Below are positions 1-9,474 of a stretch of 64,000 nucleotides of DNA, one piece after another (within the stretch, counting starts at the first letter, position 1; the number at the start of each line of letters is the position of its first letter). The notes under the pieces are model-generated. The model worked only from the letters and a program-made list of their open reading frames with translations. It was not told the DNA's origin and made no database searches. The stretch is from JALNYB01 sp963676235 (GTDB taxonomy: Archaea; Thermoplasmatota; Thermoplasmata; Methanomassiliicoccales; Methanomethylophilaceae). Made by a program: the position numbers and the translations under genes. The stretch lies in assembly GCA_963676235.1 (NCBI GenBank), contig OY781044.1, positions 868,001 through 932,000 of the forward strand, read 5' to 3'.

Positions 1-1
1 G

Positions 2-685
2 GTCACAACATGTGGTGATATCGAGTATAAGGTCATCATAGGTGCTGATGGTCCTGGTTCACGTGTTGCTCAGAGTTTGGGTTTAACGAGGAATCATATG
101 CCTTATCCGGCGGTAACGGCGCAGGCAAAGGGAGATTTTGAGCCATATGTTCAGATGTTCTTTGGCGGAATCGCACCGGGTGCATACAGTTGGGTCATTC
201 CTAAGATCGGACAGGCCAATATAGGAGTTGGATTCTCTCCGAAGTTCTCCAATGGAACATTAAGCCAGTATTTCGATAAGTTTGTGAAGATGCATGAATT
301 CGATGTGATCTCAGACAAATTGGAAGGGAAATATGTTCCCAGTGAAGGTGCAATTCCGAAGACAGTCGCGGGTAATGGAATGGTCGTCGGAGATGCTGCT
401 GGGCATGTCATATCTGTGAACGGCGGAGGTATTCCGTTGGCATTGATAGCGGGCCGTTTCTGCGGTCAGGTGGCTGGCGATAATATCAAAGAAGGGCGTT
501 CATTGGTTGATTATGAGACGTTGTGGAAAGAGGTCCTCTACAAACCTTTGAAGATAGCCGCCAACAACAAGAGATTAGCTGATACGTTCGCATTCGGTTC
601 TGATAAAAGGACTGAGATATGTATGAGCATTCTGGGAATGAGACGTATGGGCAAACTGATCAGATGCAAGCATCTGTTTCCGTGA
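2..685 (+). CDS. Geranylgeranyl reductase family protein (5' end outside window)
   Basis: This is the C-terminal part of a FAD-dependent geranylgeranyl reductase, the family that saturates the isoprenoid chains of archaeal ether lipids. The frame is open from base 2 and an internal residue stretch IIGADGPGSRVA near the left edge matches the family's mid-protein flavoprotein motif, so the TTG at 77 is not the start. Downstream, APGAYSWVIPK and the FAD-binding block GMVVGDAAGHV followed by NGGGIPLAL are typical of digeranylgeranylglycerophospholipid reductases. The protein ends on TGA only one base before the convergent nob1 gene ends. What is seen is the family; the exact lipid substrate is inferred from the archaeal context and from the other lipid genes in the window (carS, GGGPS, DGGGPS). 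Confidence 0.85.
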   Translation, partial: VTTCGDIEYKVIIGADGPGSRVAQSLGLTRNHMPYPAVTAQAKGDFEPYVQMFFGGIAPGAYSWVIPKIGQANIGVGFSPKFSNGTLSQYFDKFVKMHEFDVISDKLEGKYVPSEGAIPKTVAGNGMVVGDAAGHVISVNGGGIPLALIAGRFCGQVAGDNIKEGRSLVDYETLWKEVLYKPLKIAANNKRLADTFAFGSDKRTEICMSILGMRRMGKLIRCKHLFP

Positions 686-1144
686 TCATCTTTTTCTGCA
701 CGATTTCATGGCAGAGCCGCAAATTGGACATTCATCTGCTTTCTCTTTGAACCATTTTCCGCATCCAATGCATTTGTAGTTCCATTTTTCGACTCTTTTT
801 ATGCCTGCCTGACCTACCGCTCTGCACGGGAGGCCCATTAGTTTTGCTACATTTTGAATTGAATAATCATCAGTAAGAATGGTGCCACCGGTATCAAGAC
901 CCAGAGCAAGGACTGTAATGTCGACTGGAGACAGTCTTCCGAGGTCTCCGCTTTTTTTTGCGATCTGCGAGACTTTATCTATGGATGCTTTGGTGCAATC
1001 GGATACCCTCAGCAGGTCTCCCCAAAGGACGAGTCTGGGGTCTTTGTACTTATTGAGCTCGTCTATCACACCAGGAGGACAAACCGATTCCTCTTCCGGG
1101 AGTTGTTCCATTGAGAATAATGCGGAACTGTCCAACACGAGCAT
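686..1144 (-). CDS. nob1: Nob1-like PIN-domain endonuclease with zinc ribbon
   Basis: A 152-residue protein with an N-terminal PIN nuclease domain and a C-terminal zinc ribbon. The PIN domain starts with LVLDSSALF, where the first Asp is the usual metal ligand, and a second acidic patch ILTDDYSIQNVAK supplies further metal ligands. The ribbon has the form CIGCGKWF then CPICGSAM, i.e. two CxxC pairs. This is the layout of archaeal Nob1, which cleaves the 3' end of precursor 16S rRNA during small-subunit maturation in the cytoplasm. Length matches the archaeal family (about 150-170 residues). It is convergent with the lipid reductase and stands alone, with its promoter in the gap to carS. Confidence 0.88.
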   Translation of the reverse strand: MLVLDSSALFSMEQLPEEESVCPPGVIDELNKYKDPRLVLWGDLLRVSDCTKASIDKVSQIAKKSGDLGRLSPVDITVLALGLDTGGTILTDDYSIQNVAKLMGLPCRAVGQAGIKRVEKWNYKCIGCGKWFKEKADECPICGSAMKSCRKR

Positions 1145-1488
1145 ATGTTAGCATAAGTGATAGAGGATAAAATAAATGCTGTTATAAAATCTTGAATATT
1201 TTCTTATCATGGTCTTATAAAAATTTGTTATTTAAGAATCAAACCATGCAATAGAGGAATTGAGAACTCGGATAGGATCAATCTTGATGGTTTAATATTT
1301 CAATTATTGAATGCAAAGCACGGATACATGTAAAATCGTCAAATAAGGAGTCAATGTTACGAAGGCGTTGAAGAGGCCTCTAAATGATAATAGATTATGA
1401 TGTAACAACACAGTCAGCAGTTCCAAGAGGATATTGAAATTTACGAAAGCTTAAACAATCAATTGTATATGTTGAACTGGAGAATAAT
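1145..1488. other. Divergent intergenic region between nob1 and carS
   Basis: No gene is seen in this 344-base AT-rich stretch. It carries the promoters of nob1 (leftward) and carS (rightward). For carS a TATA-like TTGTATAT lies at 1463-1470, about 22 bases before the ATG, and a GGAG at 1479-1482 can serve as ribosome-binding site. I found no RNA gene or clear repeat in it. Confidence 0.5.
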
Positions 1489-2061
1489 ATGGACGTCGTA
1501 ACTGCCGCAATCATAATGATTAACGGTCTTTGGCTGTTCTTGCCTGCAATGGTACCTAATTCGGCAGCCGTGCTGTTTGGTGGAGGCAGAACGATAGACA
1601 GCGGAAGAAAGTGGAAAGGAAAAAGGATATTCGGAAACGGAAAGACCTGGAAAGGATTCTTTGGAGGAGCCCTTACAGGTATAATCATCGGTCTGATAAT
1701 GATCGATATTTCGTTTTTCTTCGACAATAGGGATTTTTGGGGATTCGGTCCTTTCTGGGGTAATATATCTGTAATTGTATGTTTGGCATTCGGAGCCGTT
1801 TTAGGAGATCTCATGGGAGCCTTCATAAAGAGAAGGCTCGGACTCAAGAGAGGGGAGAAAGCGCCCGTTCTAGATCAGTATGATTTCGTATTCGGCGCAC
1901 TGCTGGTAACGGCTATATTCAATTTCAACTGGGTATATTCTACATATTTCGAGGGTTGGAACATATTGGCTCTGATCTTTCTGTTGTTGATAATGTTCGG
2001 GCTTCATCGTGTTGCAAACATTGTTGCATATAAGAAAGGCCTCAAAAAAGAACCTTGGTGA
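1489..2061 (+). CDS. carS: CDP-archaeol synthase
   Basis: A 190-residue integral membrane protein of the CarS/DUF46 family, which transfers CMP from CTP to unsaturated archaetidic acid to make CDP-archaeol, the activated precursor of polar head-group attachment. The protein opens with a membrane segment containing LWLFLPAMVPNSAAVLFGGG, followed by the conserved basic/glycine motif FGNGKTWKGFFGG, and then several further hydrophobic helices with KRRLGLKRGEKAP between them, which is the family's cytoplasmic signature. Length is normal. ATG 1489 is preceded by GGAG with a TATA box further up. The stop lies 5 bases before pyrE, so the two are probably co-transcribed. Confidence 0.92.
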   Translation: MDVVTAAIIMINGLWLFLPAMVPNSAAVLFGGGRTIDSGRKWKGKRIFGNGKTWKGFFGGALTGIIIGLIMIDISFFFDNRDFWGFGPFWGNISVIVCLAFGAVLGDLMGAFIKRRLGLKRGEKAPVLDQYDFVFGALLVTAIFNFNWVYSTYFEGWNILALIFLLLIMFGLHRVANIVAYKKGLKKEPW

Positions 2062-2065
2062 TATT

Positions 2066-2608
2066 ATGAGTGAACTTTCAAAGGCATTGGAGGACTGCGG
2101 TGCATTGCAGTTCGGAGATTTTACATTGGCATCAGGTGCCAAAAGCAATTATTATATCGATATCAAAAAAGCAAGTACTAACCCTCAGGTCCTCTATTTG
2201 ATCTCACAGGTCATGGCAGAGAAGATGCAGGATGAGAATCTGCGTCCGAATAGGATTGCAGGTGTTGTTCTTGGCTCAGTTCCGTTGGCTGCAGCATTAT
2301 CGATGGCAGTCGGCATTCCATATGTTATGGTAAGGAAAGAGAAGAAGGATCATGGAACAGGTAAACTGATCGAAGGAGATCTAAACACGGGAGACAAGGT
2401 ACTTGTTATTGAGGACGTCATAACAACAGCAGGATCCAGTGTAAAAGCTATTGAAACATTAAGAGAAGCAGGAGCAGACGTCATCGGCGTGCTGTCTGTA
2501 ATCGACAGAGAAGGTGGCGGCAGAGAGAATCTGAAGTCGATAGGAGTGGAACTCTGGGCACTCGTGAAAGGTTCCGAGGTCTTGAAGGACAGGGGACATG
2601 AGGCCTGA
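2066..2608 (+). CDS. pyrE: Orotate phosphoribosyltransferase
   Basis: A 180-residue type I phosphoribosyltransferase that joins orotate to PRPP to give OMP in de novo pyrimidine synthesis. The PRPP-binding loop is visible as KVLVIEDVITTAGSS, and the N-terminal FTLASGAKSNYYIDIKKA is the classic OPRTase substrate-binding block. The open frame extends upstream into carS, but the ATG at 2066 begins right after the carS stop and gives the normal family N terminus, so it is preferred. Its 3' end overlaps the uracil-DNA glycosylase start by 11 bases, pointing to an operon carS-pyrE-udg-HAD. Confidence 0.95.
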   Translation: MSELSKALEDCGALQFGDFTLASGAKSNYYIDIKKASTNPQVLYLISQVMAEKMQDENLRPNRIAGVVLGSVPLAAALSMAVGIPYVMVRKEKKDHGTGKLIEGDLNTGDKVLVIEDVITTAGSSVKAIETLREAGADVIGVLSVIDREGGGRENLKSIGVELWALVKGSEVLKDRGHEA

Positions 2609-3131
2609 GCCAGATTGTATGTTATGCAGTCTATGCGAGGGACGTACACAGCTTGTGCTCCCAAGTGGCGATCTTTTATCAGGTATTGTTTTTGTGGGAG
2701 AAGCTCCTGGTGAGACAGAGGACCTGGAAGGAAAACCGTTCATAGGACGTTCTGGAAAGTTATTGGATAAGATCATGCAGGAAGAGGGATTCGATCGTTC
2801 TAAAGTTATGATCACGAACACTGTTAAATGCAGACCTCCGAATAACAGGGACCCTACTGAAGAGGAGATGAAGGCCTGTAGGCCGTTCTTGGATTCTGAA
2901 CTGCGTGATGCTAAGGTTGTTATTGGATTGGGGAAGTCTGCGTGTAGGGATCTTCTGCAGTACGAAGGTAAGATGAACGATATTGCGAATACAAAACAGA
3001 GGATATCTGTGAAAGGAAAGGATATCCTTTTCATCCCTACTTATCATCCTGCTGCTTGCATTTACAGTAAGGACGCAAGGCAAGCGCTTAGAGACACGAT
3101 CAAAATGGTCAAGAACGAGTTCTTGGAGTGA
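2598..3131 (+). CDS. Family 4 uracil-DNA glycosylase (4Fe-4S)
   Basis: A 177-residue uracil-DNA glycosylase that removes deaminated cytosine from DNA to start base-excision repair. The catalytic/uracil-pocket motif GEAPGETEDLEGKPFIG is plain, and the C-terminal IPTYHPAA matches the second active-site motif. Four cysteines in the expected pattern, CMLC near the N terminus plus a C-x15-C pair in the middle (KCRPP ... KAC), would ligate the 4Fe-4S cluster that defines families 4 and 5. The ATG lies inside the end of pyrE, indicating translational coupling. Family assignment is secure; family 4 rather than 5 rests on the GEAPG motif and length. Confidence 0.92.
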   Translation: MRPEPDCMLCSLCEGRTQLVLPSGDLLSGIVFVGEAPGETEDLEGKPFIGRSGKLLDKIMQEEGFDRSKVMITNTVKCRPPNNRDPTEEEMKACRPFLDSELRDAKVVIGLGKSACRDLLQYEGKMNDIANTKQRISVKGKDILFIPTYHPAACIYSKDARQALRDTIKMVKNEFLE

Positions 3132-3135
3132 TAAT

Positions 3136-3915
3136 ATGGAATATTATGGATTCATGATAGATATGGATGGCACCGTGTATAAAGGTGGAAATCTGATAAA
3201 CGGTGCTGTGGAGTTCATAGACTATTTGAAGGAAGTAGGAATTCCTTTCGTTTTTCTGACGAATAATTCTTCAAGGAACAGATCGTTTTACTATTCTAAA
3301 TTGAAGAAGATGGGTTTTGACGTTTTGGAGAAGAATGTATTAACATCGAACATCGCAACGATAAGATATGTTAAGGATAATTATCCTGGGAAGAAGGTAT
3401 TTCCAATTGCTTCAGAAGATGTCGCGGAAGAGATAAGTGATTCAGGTATTACCTTCTCAGAAAAAGACCCAGATATAGTATATTTGACGTTTGATAAGAC
3501 TATAACCTACGATAAATTGAATGATGCCTATCATCATATATTGGCAGGCGCAAAACTTGTTGCAACGCATCCGGACGATGTATGTCCGACTGAGGATTCA
3601 TACGATGTCGATATAGGGCCATTCATAAGGCTTTTCGAATCGCTGGGTGGAGTTAAAGCAGAAGTCGTTGGAAAACCGAATCTTTTGATGCTTGAGATGG
3701 CGGCGCGGGAGATGAGTGTTTCGAAGGACCATGTTGTGATGGTCGGAGATCGTTTATACACAGATATTAAGATGGCTTTCGATGCAGGGACGCCATCCAT
3801 ACTCGTTTTAAGCGGAGAGACATCTAAGAAAGACCTTGAGAACAGTGATATTAAGCCGACTTATGTTGTAGATTCTGTGAAGGATATTCCTAAGTTGTTG
3901 GAATCTCTGAAGTGA
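3136..3915 (+). CDS. HAD-superfamily hydrolase, NagD-like subfamily IIA
   Basis: A 259-residue phosphatase of the haloacid dehalogenase superfamily. Motif I is DMDGTVYKGG with the two catalytic aspartates, motif II is FLTNNSSR, and motif III/IV is VGKPN ... MVGDRLYTDIKMA, the usual order for the NagD/4-nitrophenylphosphatase (subfamily IIA) group with a C2-type cap between motifs II and III. Members dephosphorylate small sugar phosphates or nucleotides; the substrate cannot be told from sequence. It starts 4 bases after the glycosylase stop and probably ends the carS operon. An alternative role as phosphoglycolate-type phosphatase cannot be excluded. Confidence 0.85.
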   Translation: MEYYGFMIDMDGTVYKGGNLINGAVEFIDYLKEVGIPFVFLTNNSSRNRSFYYSKLKKMGFDVLEKNVLTSNIATIRYVKDNYPGKKVFPIASEDVAEEISDSGITFSEKDPDIVYLTFDKTITYDKLNDAYHHILAGAKLVATHPDDVCPTEDSYDVDIGPFIRLFESLGGVKAEVVGKPNLLMLEMAAREMSVSKDHVVMVGDRLYTDIKMAFDAGTPSILVLSGETSKKDLENSDIKPTYVVDSVKDIPKLLESLK

Positions 3916-4241
3916 CAGGATATAAAGCATATGCTAATTTTACCAGTGTATTTAGCATATACGAGTCAAACCAGAGTATTTGGTAAAATTATAAAGAAAT
4001 GCTTCACATGATATAAAATTATTCAATATCTGGGTCTTTTAATTTTCGATATATTTCAAGTATCGGATGATTATTGATACAATATAAAACGTATCAAAAA
4101 CATTCAAACAACAAAGCCAGCACTTGTTTTCAAATAGGAATGTTTTTAAATATTACGCACTCATTATATAAGTGTTCGTCTACGAACAGTGGGATGCATA
4201 ACGAGCCGACAATCTCGCGTTGCCCTTCATAGGGGTGGAAC
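3916..4241. other. Intergenic region upstream of smc
   Basis: This 326-base AT-rich gap has no gene. Its left part holds two copies of a short AGCATAT-type sequence around 3927 and 3953 that may form a weak hairpin after the HAD gene. The right part is the smc promoter, described separately. I see no RNA gene. Confidence 0.45.
4161..4205 (+). promoter_or_regulatory. smc operon promoter with inverted repeat
   Basis: A TATA box (TTATATA, about 4164-4170) is followed at once by TGTTCGTCTACGAACA at 4173-4188, two 7-base arms separated by 2 bases. The repeat sits between TATA box and expected transcription start, an operator position for archaeal repressors. It could also form a small hairpin if transcribed. 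The sequence is seen; regulation is inference. Confidence 0.45.
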
Positions 4242-7200
4242 GTGTACTTAAAGCAAGTTGAATTAGAGAATTTCAAGTCGTTTGGCGGTAAATTAACCAT
4301 ACCGCTGATGGAAGGATATATGGCAGTCACGGGACCGAATGGTTCTGGAAAATCTAATATAACAGATGCAATCCTATTCGTTCTGGGTCCGAAGAGTTCT
4401 AAAGCGGTAAGGGCGGGAAAACTCACCGATCTTATTTTTGATGGCGGTAAGGCAAAGACCAAGGCAGGTTTTACAAAAGTATCACTAGTATTCGATAATT
4501 CGGATAGGTTGATGCCGTGGGATGATGATGTTGTCAGACTTACACGTTATGTTAAGATATCAGATAATGGAACAGATTACAATTCGTATTTTTACATAAA
4601 TGACCGTAAATCATCACTCACTGAGTTTGACGGTCTTCTTACTAAAGCAAGGATATCTGCAGATGGATACAATATGGTCCAACAGGGAGATGTCACGCGT
4701 ATTGTACAAATGGGAAATTTGGAAAGAAGGCGTGTTTTGGACAGTATTTCCGGTATTTCAAGTTATGATGACGATCTCGATAAGGCTAATGGCGAGAGGA
4801 CAGAAGCAGTCACGAACTTGGAACGCATCAATATCGTTGTCGGTGAATTAGAGAACGATATAAAAAAATTGGAAAAAGATAGGGAGGATGCTAAAAAGTA
4901 TCTCGAGACACAGTCAAATCTCGAGATGGCCAAGGCACAATTGATCCATAGGCATTTCCAAATAGAACAATCCAAACTAGAATCAACATTCGGTCAGATG
5001 GCATCTCTTACTGCAGAGATCGAAGTTCTGACGTCAAAGAAAGGAGCCCTCAAACTCGAAAACGAAGAGAATGAGAAGAAAATAATTGCGAAAGAGGAAG
5101 AAATCGCTGAGAAGATCGGGCCTGAGTATAAACAGTTGAAGGAAAAGATCGAGAGCACGAAGATCAAGCTTGCAACTCAGAAGGATCGCGTGGAGCGTGC
5201 TTCCGAAGATAAGGATGAGCAAATAGGATTCAAGACCAACTTCGAGGAATCCATCGATGACAATCTGATAGAACGTAAAGCTGCCACAGAATCGTTAGCT
5301 GACATCGTAATAAAATTGGAAGAGCATCAGAGCAGATTAGAAGAGGCCAAGGCAGAGAGTGCGAGCATCAGCGAAGAGATGGCCAAGCATGGCGGAGAAC
5401 ACACTATTCTTCAGAATAATCTTTCGAAATTGGAGATAGATATCGATGCTAAGGAGACTGAAGAACACGATATTCAGGTTAGATGCGCTAAAGCAGAGAC
5501 GATCGCAGAGGAGAGTCACCGTTCGCAGGCATCGCTCGATGAGAGATTACAATCCGCAGCATTCGACATCAAGGATGCCGAGTGGAACATACAACAGGTG
5601 AAGCAAGAGGCCGGCCCAATGGGAACCACCGAGGAACTATCCAAAAAGATCCTCGAGACCAGAAAGAAAGAGGCCGAGTACGAGAAACAGGAGAACGAGC
5701 TCAAGGAGATCATCAGGAGATTGGACGGAGAGTACAACGAACTGATGGCTGAAAAGAGAGTATCCGACAGGATGAACCGCGGAAGTGCGGCTGTTTCTGC
5801 GATCCTCGAGTTGCGCGATAAGGGACAGATGCTCGGCATACATGGAACTATTCAGGAATTAGCCACAGTAGATTCCGTATACGAGACCGCATTGGCGGTT
5901 GCAGCAGGAAGTAAGATGCAGGCTATAGTCGTCAATGATGATCAGGTAGCAGCAGATTGTATCAATTTCCTGAAGAAAGAGAAGCTAGGAAGAGTCACTT
6001 TCTTACCTCTGACCAAGATGATCCCAGGGAAACCAAGGGCAAAAGCGATCATGATCGTCAAGCAGACTGAGGGCTATGCTACGGATCTCATCGATTATGA
6101 TGTGAAGTATCAGAATGCGTTCTGGTATGTTTTTCAGGATACCCTGGTCGTCGATAACATCTCGGATGCTCGCAGCATGATGGGCGGAGTAAGGCTCGTT
6201 ACGAAGAGCGGAGAACTAATCGAAGCATCCGGAGCAATGGTCGGAGGTACGATCAATCCTCAGAATATCATGAAGTTCGGTGCTTCTTCAGAAGATAAAT
6301 TAGAGGAATCAGGTTCTAAATTGAGAGGTGCCAATGCATCATTGGATGCCGTAAGGGCACAGTTGAAAGAGATCAGGGACTCCATCCGTGCAATGGACGA
6401 TGAGATGCGTAAGACCTCTCAATCCGGCATAGGAGCACAAGCCAAGATGGGTCAGCTCAATGCACAGATATCGGAATTAAAGAAAATAAAGCAAGCTCTG
6501 TCTGATGAGTTCAATATCAAACGCAATGAATGCAATGCGGCAGAGAAAGAACTCGATAAGGCAAGGAGTGATCTTGCATTCATTTCAGAAGTAGTCGAGA
6601 ATCTCAGGAATGAAAGGACAAACGTAAGAGAGCGTATCGCAATGATCGCGCCTGCTGAGATCCAGGAGAGGATCCAGAAAGTTAGGGACAACATCTACAA
6701 GCTGAAGATCGATGTTGCCGATCTGGAATCACAGAGGACCGGACTGGAAACAGAGATCTCAGGACTTGACAAGCAGAAGGAATCTCTTGACATTCAGTTG
6801 AGATCCGTTCTGAAGAAGATATCAGACGATGACGAGATCATCAATAAGTACGAGAAAGAATTGGAATCGTTGAAGATCGAACTAAATGCTTTGAAATCCA
6901 TAGAGAAGGAGATGGAAGGAGGGATCGAAGATCTCCGTATTCAGAAGGATTCATTGATCGAGAACAGATATCGTTTGGATGGAGATAAGACCTCTACACA
7001 GGAGAAGATAGAGACCAAGACCGGATTAAAACAGTCGCAGGAAGCTCAAATTGCTATCATCAACGAGAACATAAGGCAGTTGAACGAGGAACTTGCAGCG
7101 ATAAAGATCGAGGTAAAACAACCTATTCCATCAGAAGAGGAGATCAAGCGCATCATCAGGTCCTGTGAGAACATCATGTCTAGACTCGGCAATGTCAATC

Positions 7201-7859
7201 TTCGCGCCATAGAGGATTATGATGAGAAGAAGAAGAGATATGACGGTTTGATGTCTGATGTAGCGACACTCAATAAACAGATCAAAGAATTGGACGATCT
7301 GACACAGTCGCTTAACGCACAGAAGAAAGGTCTTTTCATGAAGTCCTATGAGGCTGTGAATACCAATTTCCACGATATTTATACTCAGTTATCCGGGGGA
7401 GGAGAGGCATACATGGGCCTTGAAAACGAGGATGACCCATTCAGTGGCGGTCTTATGATCAATGCAAAGCCAAAGAATGGTAAACTTTTAAGACTGGAAG
7501 CTCTGTCAGGAGGAGAGAAATCCCTGACAGCATTGGCATTTATATTCGCTATTCAGGAGTATCAGCCGTCGCCCTTCTACGTATTGGATGAAGTGGATAT
7601 GTTCTTGGATGCTGTCAATGCAGAAATGGTTGCAAAGAGGATCAAGGAGAGTTCACTGCGGGCACAGTTCATTCAGGTGTCTTTAAGGAAGGTCACTCTG
7701 GCCATGGCCGATCATCTTATCGGTGTGACCAGACCGCCGAGCGGTATAAGCAAGGTCATCATGCAACCAGATCTAGCAGAGGTCTCCAAGTATGAAGAAG
7801 AAGCTAACAAGAAGCACGACTCTGAAAGTGTGAACACAATGCACAATCATGAGGAGTAA
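4242..7859 (+). CDS. smc: Chromosome segregation ATPase SMC
   Basis: A 1205-residue structural-maintenance-of-chromosomes protein, the core of the condensin-like complex that organises and segregates the chromosome. The N-terminal ATPase half has Walker A GPNGSGKSNI at residues 31-40; two long charged coiled-coil arms flank a glycine-rich hinge (roughly residues 520-660); the C-terminal half has the ABC signature LSGGEKSLTALAF and Walker B FYVLDEVDMFLD. Length is normal. The start is GTG, chosen because MYLKQVELENFKSFGG is the family N terminus and a GGGGTGG precedes it. scpA follows 14 bases after the stop and scpB next, giving the full smc-scpA-scpB operon. Confidence 0.97.
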   Translation: MYLKQVELENFKSFGGKLTIPLMEGYMAVTGPNGSGKSNITDAILFVLGPKSSKAVRAGKLTDLIFDGGKAKTKAGFTKVSLVFDNSDRLMPWDDDVVRLTRYVKISDNGTDYNSYFYINDRKSSLTEFDGLLTKARISADGYNMVQQGDVTRIVQMGNLERRRVLDSISGISSYDDDLDKANGERTEAVTNLERINIVVGELENDIKKLEKDREDAKKYLETQSNLEMAKAQLIHRHFQIEQSKLESTFGQMASLTAEIEVLTSKKGALKLENEENEKKIIAKEEEIAEKIGPEYKQLKEKIESTKIKLATQKDRVERASEDKDEQIGFKTNFEESIDDNLIERKAATESLADIVIKLEEHQSRLEEAKAESASISEEMAKHGGEHTILQNNLSKLEIDIDAKETEEHDIQVRCAKAETIAEESHRSQASLDERLQSAAFDIKDAEWNIQQVKQEAGPMGTTEELSKKILETRKKEAEYEKQENELKEIIRRLDGEYNELMAEKRVSDRMNRGSAAVSAILELRDKGQMLGIHGTIQELATVDSVYETALAVAAGSKMQAIVVNDDQVAADCINFLKKEKLGRVTFLPLTKMIPGKPRAKAIMIVKQTEGYATDLIDYDVKYQNAFWYVFQDTLVVDNISDARSMMGGVRLVTKSGELIEASGAMVGGTINPQNIMKFGASSEDKLEESGSKLRGANASLDAVRAQLKEIRDSIRAMDDEMRKTSQSGIGAQAKMGQLNAQISELKKIKQALSDEFNIKRNECNAAEKELDKARSDLAFISEVVENLRNERTNVRERIAMIAPAEIQERIQKVRDNIYKLKIDVADLESQRTGLETEISGLDKQKESLDIQLRSVLKKISDDDEIINKYEKELESLKIELNALKSIEKEMEGGIEDLRIQKDSLIENRYRLDGDKTSTQEKIETKTGLKQSQEAQIAIINENIRQLNEELAAIKIEVKQPIPSEEEIKRIIRSCENIMSRLGNVNLRAIEDYDEKKKRYDGLMSDVATLNKQIKELDDLTQSLNAQKKGLFMKSYEAVNTNFHDIYTQLSGGGEAYMGLENEDDPFSGGLMINAKPKNGKLLRLEALSGGEKSLTALAFIFAIQEYQPSPFYVLDEVDMFLDAVNAEMVAKRIKESSLRAQFIQVSLRKVTLAMADHLIGVTRPPSGISKVIMQPDLAEVSKYEEEANKKHDSESVNTMHNHEE

Positions 7860-7873
7860 GGGAGGGATAAGAA

Positions 7874-8734
7874 ATGGATGGGAATCTACAGATAGAAAGC
7901 ATGGAACAGCATTTGTTGTTTCACAAGGCTATGGCCGAGGATGTTGAGTCTTTCAATAAGATCAATGGCTATATGAGCATACTGAACAACGCAGAAGTAG
8001 GCGAGAAGCTCAGCGATCCTATCGATGAATCGATAAGGGCCGTCTTCAACTTGGTTCTGCAGAACGGAATAGACCCGTGGGAGATCGATCTCAGAGAGTT
8101 TGTGAAACTCTATACCAGAAAGGTAGCAGAGAATTCTTTCGATATGATCGTCGCAGGAAAACTCATGCTTATGGCATGGAAGATCCTCAGAATGCAGTCG
8201 GATGCAACACGCAGCAGGGTCGACGAACCGTTGGATGACGAGTTTTTCGATTTTGATTTCCAGTTGGAAGATGAGGACGAACATATGTACGTTCCGGAAG
8301 TCGCATTCAAAGCAGCATTCCAGAGAGAAGAGATGCGTCCAGTTACGATGTACGAACTTATCGATGCGTTTGAAGATGCACGTTACGATATGGAGATCGC
8401 GCAGGAAAGAGAACGTGTAAGATCCGAACTCAAGGCAAAGGAGCCGAGAAAATTCGATAATAAGGCACACGACGAGGATGATGAGAAGGATGTCGGGCGT
8501 GTTTGGGAAAGGATAGAGAAGTTAGGTGCCGGGCCGTTCCAGATCGATGAATTATATACTCCGAGCATCAAACAGAATCTCACGATATTCGTTTCGGTGC
8601 TACATTTGGTAAGGGACGGAAAGCTCTCGGTTTGGCAGGATGTACTTCCGCGCGGTGAGATCTTCATAGAGATCCTGATGCATGAGGTATCCGGATCCCT
8701 AGAGGATTCCAAAGGTATCGTGGCGGTGAACTGA
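7874..8734 (+). CDS. scpA: Segregation and condensation protein A (kleisin)
   Basis: A 286-residue kleisin that bridges the SMC heads and recruits ScpB. The N-terminal part contains the typical NGIDPWEIDLREFVKLY helix followed by LMLMAWKILRMQS, then a long acidic linker and a C-terminal winged-helix region beginning near FVSVLHLVRDGKLSVWQ, which is the part that binds the opposite SMC head. The start ATG lies 14 bases after smc. scpB begins after one spacer base, so translation is probably coupled. Nothing unusual was noted apart from a rather acidic middle region. Confidence 0.9.
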   Translation: MDGNLQIESMEQHLLFHKAMAEDVESFNKINGYMSILNNAEVGEKLSDPIDESIRAVFNLVLQNGIDPWEIDLREFVKLYTRKVAENSFDMIVAGKLMLMAWKILRMQSDATRSRVDEPLDDEFFDFDFQLEDEDEHMYVPEVAFKAAFQREEMRPVTMYELIDAFEDARYDMEIAQERERVRSELKAKEPRKFDNKAHDEDDEKDVGRVWERIEKLGAGPFQIDELYTPSIKQNLTIFVSVLHLVRDGKLSVWQDVLPRGEIFIEILMHEVSGSLEDSKGIVAVN

Positions 8735-8735
8735 C

Positions 8736-9254
8736 GTGAATGCCAAAGGCGCAGTTGAAGCGGCCCTCTTCTCCTCCGCCGATAATCTCCGCGTTGCAGA
8801 TATAGTAGAAAGGACAGGGCTTTCGGAATCTGATGTAAGGTATACATTGAAGGATCTGAAATCAGAATATGATGAGCGCGATTGTGCAATGGTGATAGCG
8901 AAGATAGGAAATGAGTATCGTATGATGCTCAGGCCAGAATACACCGAATATACCGGGAAGTTTGCCAAGGCTGAGATGGCAGGGGGCATCATGCGCACTC
9001 TCAGTACGATAGCTTACAATCAGCCAGTACTTCAGTCGGAGTTATTCAAAACTCGTGGTGCACGCACATATGACGATGTAAAGGTCCTGTTAGACAAGGA
9101 ATTGATCGAAGCTAAGAAGAAGGGTCAGACCTACGAACTCACCACGACGAAGAAATTCTCAGAATACTTTGGCATTGGAAGCACCAGGGTTGCAGATATC
9201 AAGAAGTGGATCGAGGATCAAGCCAAGAACCGCGGACCAGAAACACCTGATTAA
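8736..9254 (+). CDS. scpB: Segregation and condensation protein B
   Basis: A 172-residue protein made of two winged-helix domains, the ScpB partner of the SMC-ScpA complex. The N-terminal AALFSSADNLRVADIVERTGL and the second-domain block TLSTIAYNQPVLQSELFKTRG are both characteristic, the latter being the best conserved part of the family. The start is a GTG placed one base after the scpA stop. ScpB in archaea is patchily distributed, and having all three genes together indicates a complete condensin. The final residues are polar and probably disordered. Confidence 0.9.
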   Translation: MNAKGAVEAALFSSADNLRVADIVERTGLSESDVRYTLKDLKSEYDERDCAMVIAKIGNEYRMMLRPEYTEYTGKFAKAEMAGGIMRTLSTIAYNQPVLQSELFKTRGARTYDDVKVLLDKELIEAKKKGQTYELTTTKKFSEYFGIGSTRVADIKKWIEDQAKNRGPETPD

Positions 9255-9474
9255 GTATACCGCATTCATTTCACAGCTATCGTTCAGTTCTGCAGTTTCA
9301 GCGGAGTCTTATCGATTGCAATATCCAAATGGAAGGAATTCCGTCCGCATCGTTGTATCATGAAGATTGCGGGTCAGGCCACAGCTATAAGATTGGATAC
9401 GAAGCGCATTGCTTTAAAGATTTAATAAAGGAAAAGCTTTTAATCAAGCCATCACATAGGTCGCTTTGATAATT

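Noticed and set aside
1395..1847. Leftward 150-codon frame across the start of carS
   Set aside because: Antisense to a well-identified membrane protein; proline/isoleucine-rich shadow translation.
4763..7373. Several antisense open frames inside smc
   Set aside because: They lie opposite a highly conserved gene, have no start context or family motifs, and arise from the biased codon pattern of coiled coils.
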